NCBI GenBank assembly: GCA_947624395.1
Contig: CANQKA010000014.1
Location: 1-34,741 of the forward strand
DNA: 34,741 nt
Direction of reading: 5' to 3'
Source: an uncultured Oscillospiraceae bacterium
GTDB taxonomy: Bacteria > Bacillota > Clostridia > Oscillospirales > Oscillospiraceae
Of this stretch, positions 1-6,991 are shown in pieces. The position numbers and the translations under genes were made by a program. Position 1 is the stretch's first letter. The number at the start of each line of letters is the position of its first letter. The notes beneath the pieces are model-generated. The model did no database searches. It saw only the letters and a list, made by a program, of their open reading frames with translations, and was not told the DNA's origin.

Positions 1-512
1 TCATAGCCCACCACCTGCAGCAGCGTGCCCTTCTGGGCCAGCGGGCCGATGGCGATATCGTTGAAGTCCTGGAGCATATGCACCGTGGACCGGACGTAGA
101 CCCTGGACTCCTGCAGCAGCGCCGACTGGTCGTCCGTCACGTTGGAGCAGGGCACATAGCCCATTTTGCCGTCCAAAAACACGTGGTAATATTCCCGGCC
201 GTTCTCCGCCACGAAGGGCTCCCAGCTCTCCATCTGTATGGGCGTGCCCCGGCCATATTCCCCGGCGGGGGCCAGGCCCTCGTTATAAAAGGTCGTGGCC
301 AGCTGCCCCTCGTCCGCCATCAGGTAGGCGGTGACGGGGTTCGGCCAGTCGGACACATCCGCCGGGGCGGCGTTGGCCTTCTCCATGGACCGCAGGTCCA
401 GGAACACCGTGCTGCACAGCCCGAACACGACCAGCAGCGCGGCCACGAACAAAATTTTCTGGCCCGGTGACAGCGCGTGGCGTTCCCTCTGTTTTTTTTC
501 GACCTGGGACAT
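1..512 (-). CDS. Membrane-anchored SH3-like protein, partial (C-terminus off the window)
   Basis: The first 170 residues are visible; the reading frame is still open at the left edge. The ATG at 512 follows AGGAGG with 7-8 nt spacing. The N-terminus is charged (MSQVEKKQRERH), then one hydrophobic segment at about residues 19-37 (ILFVAALLVVFGL) would act as a signal anchor, placing the rest outside the cell. Two stretches look like SH3b strands: GREYYHVFLDGKMGYVPCS at about 105-125, and VYVRSTVHML followed by KGTLLQVVGY at the visible end. Such modules usually bind peptidoglycan or act as targeting domains in clostridial envelope proteins. No catalytic domain is seen; one could lie beyond the edge. 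The SH3 assignment is motif-level inference. A 125-bp gap separates it from dpaB, so it may be the last gene of that transcript or independent. Confidence 0.6.
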   Translation of the reverse strand, partial: MSQVEKKQRERHALSPGQKILFVAALLVVFGLCSTVFLDLRSMEKANAAPADVSDWPNPVTAYLMADEGQLATTFYNEGLAPAGEYGRGTPIQMESWEPFVAENGREYYHVFLDGKMGYVPCSNVTDDQSALLQESRVYVRSTVHMLQDFNDIAIGPLAQKGTLLQVVGY

Positions 513-578
513 TGCGACGCCTCCTGGGGATAGTTCCCGGAAAGCATACCACAAAAGCCCCGATAATGCAAGTTTGCG

Positions 579-612
579 GGCCCGCCGCAAGGCTTTCCGC
601 CCCCGGCGGGCC
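579..612. repeat. GC-rich inverted repeat after dpaB
   Basis: GGCCCGCCG at 579-587 and CGGCGGGCC at 604-612 form a perfect 9-bp stem with a 16-nt loop, 26 bp past the dpaB stop. No clear U-tract follows on the minus strand, so it could be a weak terminator or an mRNA 3'-end stabiliser. Confidence 0.4.
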
Positions 613-637
613 TTGATACCGATCCCTGACAGGACCC

Positions 638-1204
638 TCACACCAGCACCGGCTGGAGCTGCCGCCCCTGGAAGGCGGCGCAAACGGCGGGCGCTATTTT
701 GTCATAGGCGCAGCTGAGGCTGGCGGGCTTTTTCTCCGGGTCGTCCTGGCCGAAGGGGACGAAGTAGATGTTCTTGCGCACCAGAAGCCGGCCGATGTTC
801 TCCGCCGACGCGCCCAGCCCGTCGTTCGTGGAAACGCCGATGAGAAGCGGCTTGCCGTTTCGCAGGTGCCCTTTGGCGGCCATGGTCACGGCCGTGTCCG
901 TCACGCCCCGGCTGAGCTTTGCCAGCGTATTGCCCGTGCAGGGCACGATGGCCAGCACGTCGATCATATTTTTCGGCCCCAGCGGCTCGGCCTGCTGTAT
1001 GCTGGTGACCGGCGCCTTGCCAGTGGCCTGGGCCAAAAGCTCCATCCACTTCTCCCCCGCGCCGAAGCGGCTGTCCTTCTGGGCGTTCTCGCTGAATATG
1101 GCCGTCACGTCGAACTGGCCGCACAGCGCCGGCAGCACCGCCGCCAGCTTTTCAAAGGAACAGTAAGAGCCGGTCAGTGCCAGCCCCAGACGAATTTTAT
1201 CCAC
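638..1204 (-). CDS. dpaB: Dipicolinate synthase subunit B
   Basis: 188 aa, the usual length for SpoVFB/DpaB. This flavoprotein-like subunit works with DpaA to turn 4-hydroxy-tetrahydrodipicolinate into dipicolinic acid in the mother cell; the product is loaded into the spore core with calcium. The family pattern is clear: an N-terminal Rossmann-like start (IRLGLALTGSYCSFEKL), a central LAIVPCTGNTLAKLSRGVTD segment (about 84-103), PLLIGVSTNDGLGASAENIG (about 119-138) and the terminal QDDP..KP region. The start is GTG at 1204, preceded by GGAGGA about 10 nt upstream inside the end of dpaA. The two genes overlap by 8 bp, so translational coupling is expected. Sporulation-specific expression is family knowledge; no sigma-K promoter was found. 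Confidence 0.93.
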   Translation of the reverse strand: MDKIRLGLALTGSYCSFEKLAAVLPALCGQFDVTAIFSENAQKDSRFGAGEKWMELLAQATGKAPVTSIQQAEPLGPKNMIDVLAIVPCTGNTLAKLSRGVTDTAVTMAAKGHLRNGKPLLIGVSTNDGLGASAENIGRLLVRKNIYFVPFGQDDPEKKPASLSCAYDKIAPAVCAAFQGRQLQPVLV

Positions 1205-1820
1205 GTTCGTTTTCCTCCTCCATGACCCGATATATGGCCTCCGCCATCACGTCTGCGGCGGCCTTGGGGGCGTATAGCCCCGGCAGTCCCGGCGCTTTCA
1301 GCACCGGCGCGTCCGTGGCCCACCCGCCGGGCGCGCTTGCCACGTCGATGCACAGCGCCCCGCCGTAGTCGCCCCGCAGCACCGGGGCCGGGACCGTGTT
1401 CACCACGCCGTCGAAGCTGGCCGGTATGTGCTCCATGTCTACCGCCGCGAAGCCCCTGGCTCTGGCGGCGGCCCTGGCCTTTTCGCTCCGGGCAGCCACG
1501 GTCACATGAGCCCCCAGCGCGCCCAGCATCCCGGCCAGAAAGCCCCCGATGCGCCCGAAGCCGGCCACCAGCACCTCCATACCCGCCAGGCCCCGGTTGG
1601 ACCGGCGCATAAGCAGCTCCAACGCCCCCTCGGCGGTGAGGGCGGCGTTTTCTATCACGTATATCTCGTCCCGGTAATAGGGCACCCCCTGTCGCCAGGA
1701 CGGCGGCGCGATCTGATTGGCGCTGTCGGGCGTGAGCCGGTGGCCATCCACCTCCAGCCGCCGCTTTAAGTACATATACCGGGGATCGGTCCCCAGCAGG
1801 GTAAAGTCCATATCTTCCAT
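1197..1820 (-). CDS. dpaA: Dipicolinate synthase subunit A, internally shortened
   Basis: 207 aa. The NAD(P)-binding subunit of dipicolinate synthase. The ATG at 1820 is chosen because GAGAGGTG sits just upstream and because FTLLGTDPRYMYLKRRLEVDGH (residues 6-27) matches the family N-terminus; the frame is open further upstream, but that part does not resemble the family. The C-terminal half is intact: catalytic-region start IYVIENAALTAEGALEL (53-69), Rossmann glycine motif VLVAGFGRIGG (83-93), VNTVPAPVL, IDVASAPGG and the closing LPGLYAPKAAADV. The gap between residues 27 and 50 is only about 22 residues, whereas Bacillus subtilis SpoVFA (297 aa) has roughly 100 there. About 80 residues of the first Rossmann lobe are therefore absent, with the frame kept. 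Whether the enzyme still works is unknown. It overlaps dpaB by 8 bp. Confidence 0.85.
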   Translation of the reverse strand: MEDMDFTLLGTDPRYMYLKRRLEVDGHRLTPDSANQIAPPSWRQGVPYYRDEIYVIENAALTAEGALELLMRRSNRGLAGMEVLVAGFGRIGGFLAGMLGALGAHVTVAARSEKARAAARARGFAAVDMEHIPASFDGVVNTVPAPVLRGDYGGALCIDVASAPGGWATDAPVLKAPGLPGLYAPKAAADVMAEAIYRVMEEENERG

Positions 1821-1861
1821 CACCTCTCGCCATCCTATGCCGCCCCCGCCCAAATTGCCAA

Positions 1862-1895
1862 AAACCAAAAAGGTGTCTCCGGCACAGCCGGAGAC
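1862..1895 (-). terminator. Rho-independent terminator after the MBL-fold gene
   Basis: GTCTCCGGC (1875-1883) and GCCGGAGAC (1887-1895) form a perfect 9-bp stem with a 3-nt loop. On the minus strand it is followed by ACC, then TTTTTGGTTTTT. It lies between the MBL-fold gene and dpaA and should end the rlmI-MBL transcript. Confidence 0.8.
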
Positions 1896-1913
1896 GCGCT
1901 GGATTCTAATGTT

Positions 1914-2050
1914 TCTCTCCCTCCGTCGCGGCTTACGCCGCGCCACCTCCCTCGTCAGAGGGAGGCTTTTTCCAATGAATTTTCCTTATTCAAAGGCCCC
2001 CTCTGACGAGGGGGCTGTCGCCGCCTTTCGGCGGCGACTGGGGGAGAGAC
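1914..2050. repeat. Two-hairpin intergenic repeat, two units in inverted orientation
   Basis: The plus-strand unit (about 1982-2050) has GCCCCCTC-tgac-GAGGGGGC, then GTCGCCGCC-tttc-GGCGGCGAC, then TGGGGGAGAGA. The unit at 1914-1974 is the same design on the other strand (GCCTCCCTC-tga-cGAGGGAGG, then CGCGGC-gtaa-GCCGCG, then GGAGGGAGAGA). Other units lie at 4212-4595 and 6911-6981. No protein is credible here; the open frames it creates are artefacts of the repeat. Confidence 0.85.
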
Positions 2051-2053
2051 AGG

Positions 2054-2932
2054 TTATCTCCTCGCCCACATCATCGTATTATCCTCAAATCCCGCCGTCA
2101 GCCGTCCCGTATCCTTCAGCCACGCCAAATACGACCGGACCGTGCTGCCCACCAGCGCGTGCTGCTCGAACGTCATGACCAGCTCATATTTGTTGAACAG
2201 CGCCCGCAGCACCGCCTCAAAAGAAGCCGGGGTCCTGCACACGTCTAAAATATCCTCCGCCACGGCGTGCACCGCGTCGATGTTGACCTGCGCCAGCGGC
2301 GCTATGTCCTCCGTCACGTCCGCGTGGGCCGGGACGAAGATAGCCGCGTCCATAGTCTTGACCCGTTCCAGCGTATCCAGATAGGCCCCCACGTCCCAGA
2401 CGTACCCCACCCGGTACTTGTCCAGGGTCTGTCGGCTGGACAGGCAGTCGGCAATGTACGCCACGCCGTCGGCCGTGCGAAAGCCCACCATGTCGAAGCT
2501 GTGACCGGGCAGAGGCAGCATCTCAAAGCCCTCCGGCAGCGCCTCCGGCGTGAGATACTGCGCGTCGCTGTCCTGGGCCATCAAAAACTTGTGCCGCAGG
2601 TCCTTCCCCGGCCAGCCGCCATATAGCCCCGCCGGTTCCAGCACCGGGTGGCGGGTGACGGCGCACTCGATGCCGGGGGCGTAAATTTTGCACCCGGTCT
2701 GGTTTTGCAAATATCTGTTCCCGCCGATGTGGTCGGCATGGGAGTGGGTGTTGTAAATGGCCCTCAAGTGCCAGCCCTTTGCGTCCAGAACTTGCCGTAT
2801 CTTTCGGCCCGCGTCCTTGTCGCTTCCGCTGTCGATGAGGCAGACCTCGGCGTCATTTAAGCGCACCAGTCCGGCCTTGGCGGGGCTTTGGATATAGCCG
2901 CATTTTTCCGTGAGCATGTTCAGTTCGTACAT
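2054..2932 (-). CDS. MBL-fold metallo-hydrolase
   Basis: 292 aa cytoplasmic metallo-beta-lactamase-fold hydrolase with no signal peptide. The zinc motif THSHADH (His63, His65, Asp67, His68) is complete. LPLPGHSFDMVGF (about 139-151) supplies the third metal histidine and YIADCLSS (about 159-166) the bridging aspartate; VPAHAD further on is the usual late histidine. The family includes glyoxalase-II-like thioesterases, lactonases and RNases, and nothing here fixes the substrate; beta-CASP RNase features are absent. The ATG at 2932 has AAAGGAG 8 nt upstream. It lies 12 bp after the methyltransferase gene and is probably co-transcribed with it. A strong terminator follows. Confidence 0.85.
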   Translation of the reverse strand: MYELNMLTEKCGYIQSPAKAGLVRLNDAEVCLIDSGSDKDAGRKIRQVLDAKGWHLRAIYNTHSHADHIGGNRYLQNQTGCKIYAPGIECAVTRHPVLEPAGLYGGWPGKDLRHKFLMAQDSDAQYLTPEALPEGFEMLPLPGHSFDMVGFRTADGVAYIADCLSSRQTLDKYRVGYVWDVGAYLDTLERVKTMDAAIFVPAHADVTEDIAPLAQVNIDAVHAVAEDILDVCRTPASFEAVLRALFNKYELVMTFEQHALVGSTVRSYLAWLKDTGRLTAGFEDNTMMWARR

Positions 2933-2944
2933 ATGCCGCTCCTT

Positions 2945-4156
2945 TCAGTGCTCCGCGCACACCTGGAAAATGAAGAACTTGAGATAATCCGAATCCTCCG
3001 CGCCCCATAAGATGGGGTGGTCCGGCGCCTGGGTGCGAAATTCCACCTGCCTTAAGCGCTTGCGCACATTGTTGGCCGCCTGTCGCACCGTCTGGCCCAG
3101 CAGCGCCGCGTCCACGAAGTGGGAGCAGGAGCATGTGGCCAGATACCCGCCGTCCCTGACCAATTGCAGCGCCCGCAGGTTGATCTGCCGGTAGCCCTTC
3201 ACCGCGTTTTTCACCGCCCCCCGGCTCTTGGCGAAGGCCGGCGGGTCCAGTATCACCAGGTCGAATTTTTCCTTTTTGCGAATGAGCTCCGGCAGCAGCT
3301 CGAACACGTCCGCGCACTGAAACGTCACCCGGTCATCCAGCCCGTTCAGCGCGGCGTTTTCCCGCGCTTGTGCAATGGCCAGCTCCGACGCGTCCACGGC
3401 CAGCACGCTTTTGGCCCCGGCCTGGGCCGCGTTCAGGGCGAATGACCCGGTGTGGGTGAAGCAGTCCAGCACTTTCGCGCCCTGGCACAGTGGCCGGATG
3501 GCCCGGCGGTTATATTTCTGGTCCAGGAAAAATCCGGTCTTCTGCCCCTCGGCCACGTCCACCAGATACCGGACCCCGTTTTCCACGATCTCCGCCTTTG
3601 TGTCGAAGTTTTGGCCCCCGATAAACCCCGTGACCAGCGGCAGACCCTCCCGCTCCCGGACCGGCGCGTCGCTGCGCTCGTACACGCCCCGGATGCTTAT
3701 CCCGTCCTCGGCCAGGATTTCCAGCAGCAGCTCCAAAATGGTCGATTTCAACCGGTCGATGCCCAGGGCCAACGACTGGACCACCAGCACGTCGGCGAAC
3801 TTATCCACCACCAGCCCCGGCAGAAAATCCGCCTCTCCGAATATCACCCGGCAGCAGGCCGTGTCCACGGTCTTTTTCCGGTATTCCCAGGCGTTTCGCA
3901 CCCGCATACGCAGAAAGTCCCTGTCGATGACGGCGCTCTCGTCCCGGCTCATCACCCGCACCAGCAGCTTAGATTTCCGGTTGATAAATCCCTGGCAGAG
4001 GAATTTCCCCTGATGATCGCGTACGTCCACGATATCCCCGTCGGCGCAGGACCCCTCAATGGAGGCGACCTCGTTATCATATACCCACGGCCCGCCGGCC
4101 TTTAAGGCCCGCCCCTGGCCCTCTTTCAGCGTCACAACGGCGTTGTTCATGCCCAT
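2945..4156 (-). CDS. rlmI: Class I SAM-dependent rRNA (cytosine-C5) methyltransferase, RlmI/RlmK family
   Basis: 403 aa, the family length. The order of domains is an N-terminal PUA-type RNA-binding domain (about 1-75; LKAGGPWVYDNEV), a linker domain with LVVDKFADVLVVQ, and a C-terminal Rossmann methyltransferase. SAM-binding motif I is VLDCFTHTGSFALNAAQ (about 229-245) and motif II is VLAVDASELA. The active-site motif ILDPPAFAKS and the cysteine motif TCSCSHFV are both present. In E. coli RlmI methylates a cytosine of 23S rRNA; the exact target here is inferred. Two starts are possible, ATG 4156 or ATG 4150, both served by AAAGG; the outer one is given. The gene is the first of a two-gene unit with the MBL-fold gene. 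Confidence 0.88.
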   Translation of the reverse strand: MGMNNAVVTLKEGQGRALKAGGPWVYDNEVASIEGSCADGDIVDVRDHQGKFLCQGFINRKSKLLVRVMSRDESAVIDRDFLRMRVRNAWEYRKKTVDTACCRVIFGEADFLPGLVVDKFADVLVVQSLALGIDRLKSTILELLLEILAEDGISIRGVYERSDAPVREREGLPLVTGFIGGQNFDTKAEIVENGVRYLVDVAEGQKTGFFLDQKYNRRAIRPLCQGAKVLDCFTHTGSFALNAAQAGAKSVLAVDASELAIAQARENAALNGLDDRVTFQCADVFELLPELIRKKEKFDLVILDPPAFAKSRGAVKNAVKGYRQINLRALQLVRDGGYLATCSCSHFVDAALLGQTVRQAANNVRKRLRQVEFRTQAPDHPILWGAEDSDYLKFFIFQVCAEH

Positions 4157-4211
4157 CCCGCCTTTCGCGGGATATTGTACAGGATATTTTTAAGTGTGTA
4201 AAGAACAAATA

Positions 4212-4595
4212 AAAGCCCTCCTTGTCAAAGGGGGGTGCCCGCCATCGGCGGGCGGGGGGATTGCCCCTCGCGCCGCAGCGCGGCCCCCTCTGACGAGGGG
4301 GCTGTCAGCGCCTTTTCGGGGCCCCCAAAAGGCACGCTTGCCTTTTGGGGAGAGGAGGAGCCGCGGGCTATCCGGGATTGGCCGCTTGCGGCGAATCCCG
4401 GCCTAGCCATGCGTGCTCCGACGAGACTGGGGGAGAGATAATCTAAATCTTACCTTATCGAACGGCCCCCCTGTGCAAGGGGGGCTGTCATGCGTCAGCA
4501 TGACTGGGGGGTTGTTACCAGACTTAAAAGCACGGTAACAACCCCTCCGCCTCGCTCCGCTCGGCACCTCCCCTTACACAGGGGAGGCTTTCCAA
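4212..4595. repeat. Cluster of four two-hairpin repeat units filling the gap 4157-4599
   Basis: Units: 4212-4262 (GCCCGCC-atc-GGCGGGC second hairpin), 4281-4440 (first hairpin GCCCCCTC-tgac-GAGGGGGC; the second-hairpin region is enlarged by two extra stem-loops, CCCCAAAAGGC/GCCTTTTGGGG and GGGATTgGCCGC/GCGGCgAATCCC), 4462-4520 (GTCATGC-gtca-GCATGAC) and an inverted unit at 4534-4595. The last two face each other through GGGGTTGTTACC and GGTAACAACCCC (4508-4519 and 4534-4545), making a composite palindrome of about 130 bp. No gene is seen in this gap. Confidence 0.85.
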
Positions 4596-4599
4596 GCGG

Positions 4600-6294
4600 T
4601 CACTTTATCCCCTTTTCAAATTCCTCCGCCAGCGCCAACGTATCCTCCACGCTGAACTCCGGCATAGGCGCGGCCAGGGTGAACAGCAGCTCTTTGTCCG
4701 TGTCGTACCATGTCAGATAGGTCCCTGTAGCGCCCACCCGTCCGCCGAAGTGGTCCGGCACGGCGTAGTACCCCTCATAGCCGCCCACGGTGCACGTTTC
4801 CATGTCCATTCCGGCGGTCAGCGGCCAGGTGGTGGACGTGACCCGCCGGTTGGCAAATGCCGTGGCGTTTTGCAGCACGGTCCTGTCCGCGTCGCCCCAG
4901 TACCGCTCGTAGGTCAGGCTCGCCCACTTGTCCGTGTCATAGCTCTCGCCGCTGTCCGGCCGGTAGTAGTTGAGGCTCACGCTGTCATAATAGTCCGCCG
5001 GCCCCGGCGTGGGCGCGGTACTGTCCAGGCCCGCCCGGTACAGCGCCTGGTCCTCCACCGCGTTCACATAGGACTGGGTGAACGCCCACCCCGCCGGCAG
5101 CAGACCGTCCAGGGAATAGTCCCCCAGATCGTCGTAAACGCCCTGTATCGGCTCGGTGATGTCCCGGTAAGAGCTTGGGTTATCCCGCATGTTCTGCTCC
5201 ATGCCCGCGGCCACGTTTTCCGCCACGGCGGGCGCGTTGATCTGGTCCAGGGCAATAAAATCGATGCTGTCCGCCACGGCCTCCAGCTCCGCCAGGGTCA
5301 GGCCCTCCCGCCGGCCCGGATAGAACCAGAAGGTCACGTGGCAGTTTTCCATGTCCGCGAACAGGAACGAGCCCACTTGCTCCAACGCGATGTCCACCTC
5401 CGTACCGGAACTGGTGGTGTACGTCTCAAAGTCCGCCAGAGCCGGGTCCCCGCCCAGGACCAGAAAATCCGTGAGAGTACCCCGGACCGCCCGGATCACG
5501 TTGAAGCCCAGCGCCTCGCCGCCATCCGGCCGGGCCATGCTCAGGCCGCTGGCCTCAAAGCTTCCGTCGTCGTAGACCTGGAAGGTGTGCCGTTCGTCCT
5601 CGTCCTCCGCCGTTGGATAGAAGCTGTCCAAAGCCAGGGCGTCCAAAAATTCCCGCTCCGTGTCATATAACGCCAAGCGCTCCAAAAGCCGCAGGCCGTA
5701 CTTTTCCGCGATCTCGTCCAGCTTGTCCGCCAGCACCCCATAGCCCACGCCATAGATCAGCCGGTGGGGGTCCGAGTAGTCCAGCAGGTCCCGTGCGTCC
5801 AGGGGCACGTCGCTGAAGTAAAACTCCGCCCACTCCTTCTGGGCCTCGTATTCCCGATTCTTGCCCATGGAGCTGTAATAGGTCCCCTTCTCGCCGGACC
5901 AGGCGGCGTACTGCGCCGCGCCTGTGGGAACAGGCTCAACGGGCTGGTCCATGACCTCGGCGTCGGCATTGCCGCCCACGGCGCTGTACTGGACGATGGC
6001 GCTGCCGTCCTGGGCCGTCATGAAGCGTCCGCCCTCCAGCACCCGGTCGTCCATGGTCCGCTGGTACACCGCGTAGGCCGTGCCGGACAAGAGCGCCGCG
6101 AACGCCGCCGCCAGCAGCACGGTCCGCAGCACGTGCCGGGACTTTTTCTCTCGGACAGGGCTATGCCCCCGCAGAGCGTCTATCTTTGCCGCCGTCATGG
6201 ATTTTATCTTCTCCGGGTCCACGCGCCCCCGGTCGGGCATGTCGTATTCCTCATCCCGATACCGGGCCATCACATCACTGAACCGCACGATCAT
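4600..6294 (-). CDS. Membrane-anchored protein, probable anti-sigma factor of the adjacent ECF sigma
   Basis: 564 aa. A cytoplasmic N-terminus of about 54 residues (MIVRFSDVMARYRDEEYDM...) is followed by one transmembrane segment at about 55-77 (VLRTVLLAAAFAALLSGTAYA) and a large outside domain with no motif I recognise. The shape (short cytoplasmic part, one membrane span, large sensor domain) and the overlap with the sigma factor gene argue for an anti-sigma or sigma-coupled sensor of the DUF4179/DUF4367 type. The ATG at 6294 is set by GGAGG 8 nt upstream, inside the sigma gene; the two genes overlap by 20 bp, so their translation is coupled. The outer domain is acidic and rich in Tyr and Trp. 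Function is inferred from context; no binding partner or signal can be named. Confidence 0.7.
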   Translation of the reverse strand: MIVRFSDVMARYRDEEYDMPDRGRVDPEKIKSMTAAKIDALRGHSPVREKKSRHVLRTVLLAAAFAALLSGTAYAVYQRTMDDRVLEGGRFMTAQDGSAIVQYSAVGGNADAEVMDQPVEPVPTGAAQYAAWSGEKGTYYSSMGKNREYEAQKEWAEFYFSDVPLDARDLLDYSDPHRLIYGVGYGVLADKLDEIAEKYGLRLLERLALYDTEREFLDALALDSFYPTAEDEDERHTFQVYDDGSFEASGLSMARPDGGEALGFNVIRAVRGTLTDFLVLGGDPALADFETYTTSSGTEVDIALEQVGSFLFADMENCHVTFWFYPGRREGLTLAELEAVADSIDFIALDQINAPAVAENVAAGMEQNMRDNPSSYRDITEPIQGVYDDLGDYSLDGLLPAGWAFTQSYVNAVEDQALYRAGLDSTAPTPGPADYYDSVSLNYYRPDSGESYDTDKWASLTYERYWGDADRTVLQNATAFANRRVTSTTWPLTAGMDMETCTVGGYEGYYAVPDHFGGRVGATGTYLTWYDTDKELLFTLAAPMPEFSVEDTLALAEEFEKGIK

Positions 6295-6832
6295 CGCTCA
6301 TACCTCCTTCCGTCAATGCCTCCCGGAGCCTGTCACGGCCCCGCTTCAACCGCTGTCGCACCGCCGCCGGACTCATGCGCAGCAGCCCCGCGATCTGCCG
6401 GGCCGTCTGGCAGTAGTAATAGTGCCGGACGAATATCTCCCTGTCCGGCTCGTCCATGGCCTGCACCGCGGCCCGCACGGCCTCGTCCCGCTCCCGGTCC
6501 GCCGCCAGCGCCTCCGGGTCCGCCCCCGGCAGGGCCAGCACGTCTTCCTCCAGCTCCAGGTCCGCCTGACTTTGCCGCAGCCGGTTGATGGCCCGCGTCC
6601 GGGCGATCTGGCCCAGATACCCCTTCACCCGGCCAACTTTGGCCCTGTCCCGGTTTTGCCACAGCGCCACGAACACGTCCGACGTGACCTCCTCCACGTC
6701 CTGGGCGGTCATGGTCTGACCCAGAATATTCCATGCGATGGCGGCCACATAGGCCGTGTACCTGTCGATGAACCATTCCAGGCCCTCCGGTCTGTCCGCC
6801 CGGAGCATGGCCAGGGCATGCGCTTCCGTCAC
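6275..6832 (-). CDS. ECF-type RNA polymerase sigma factor
   Basis: 185 aa from the GTG at 6832, chosen because a perfect AAGGAGGTGA stands just upstream; the frame is open for 13 more codons. Region 2 is recognisable in the helix WFIDRYTAYVAAIAWNILG and in DVEEVTSDVFVALWQNRD (about 45-62), followed by IARTRAINRLR, which contacts the -10. Region 4 is MDEPDREIFVRHYYYCQTARQIAGLL, then a helix-turn-helix with MSPAAVRQRLKRGRDRLRE, which contacts the -35. ECF factors of this type answer envelope or environmental stress and are held by a membrane anti-sigma factor, here the overlapping downstream gene. Confidence 0.92.
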   Translation of the reverse strand: MTEAHALAMLRADRPEGLEWFIDRYTAYVAAIAWNILGQTMTAQDVEEVTSDVFVALWQNRDRAKVGRVKGYLGQIARTRAINRLRQSQADLELEEDVLALPGADPEALAADRERDEAVRAAVQAMDEPDREIFVRHYYYCQTARQIAGLLRMSPAAVRQRLKRGRDRLREALTEGGMSDDRAVQ

Positions 6833-6860
6833 GGCGCTCACCTCCTTGCCCTCGTCACCT

Positions 6861-6893
6861 ATTATAAACACAGCCCAGCAGAAAGTGTGACAA
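6861..6893 (-). promoter_or_regulatory. Possible promoter of the sigma/anti-sigma operon
   Basis: On the minus strand a perfect TATAAT (6861-6866) lies 28 bp ahead of the GTG start. The best upstream hexamer, TTGTCA (6888-6893), is 21 bp away, too far for a standard housekeeping promoter, so the -35 assignment is doubtful. Confidence 0.35.
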
Positions 6894-6910
6894 AGAGGGA
6901 GAATTTAAAT

Positions 6911-6981
6911 CCTTTTCCTTATAAAAAGGCCCCCTCTGACGAGGGGGCTGTCAGCGCTCCGCGCTGACTGGGGGAGAGACA
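6911..6981. repeat. Two-hairpin intergenic repeat, single unit
   Basis: The unit has the 5' flank TTCCTTATAAAAAGGC, hairpin I GCCCCCTC-tgac-GAGGGGGC, hairpin II GTCAGCGC-tcc-GCGCTGAC and the tail TGGGGGAGAGA. It lies between the end of the nine-gene transporter operon and the sigma factor gene, where it may also act as a transcript end. Confidence 0.85.
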
Positions 6982-6991
6982 AATCAAATCC

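Noticed and set aside
1821-1861. A sigma-K promoter (CATAnnnTA) ahead of dpaA
   Set aside because: CATAGGATG resembles the -10, but it lies so close to the start codon that the transcript would begin at or inside the gene, and no -35 AC fits.
4194-4441. Small proteins encoded in the 4157-4599 gap
   Set aside because: All open frames here are produced by the palindromic repeats, appear on both strands, and have no ribosome binding site.
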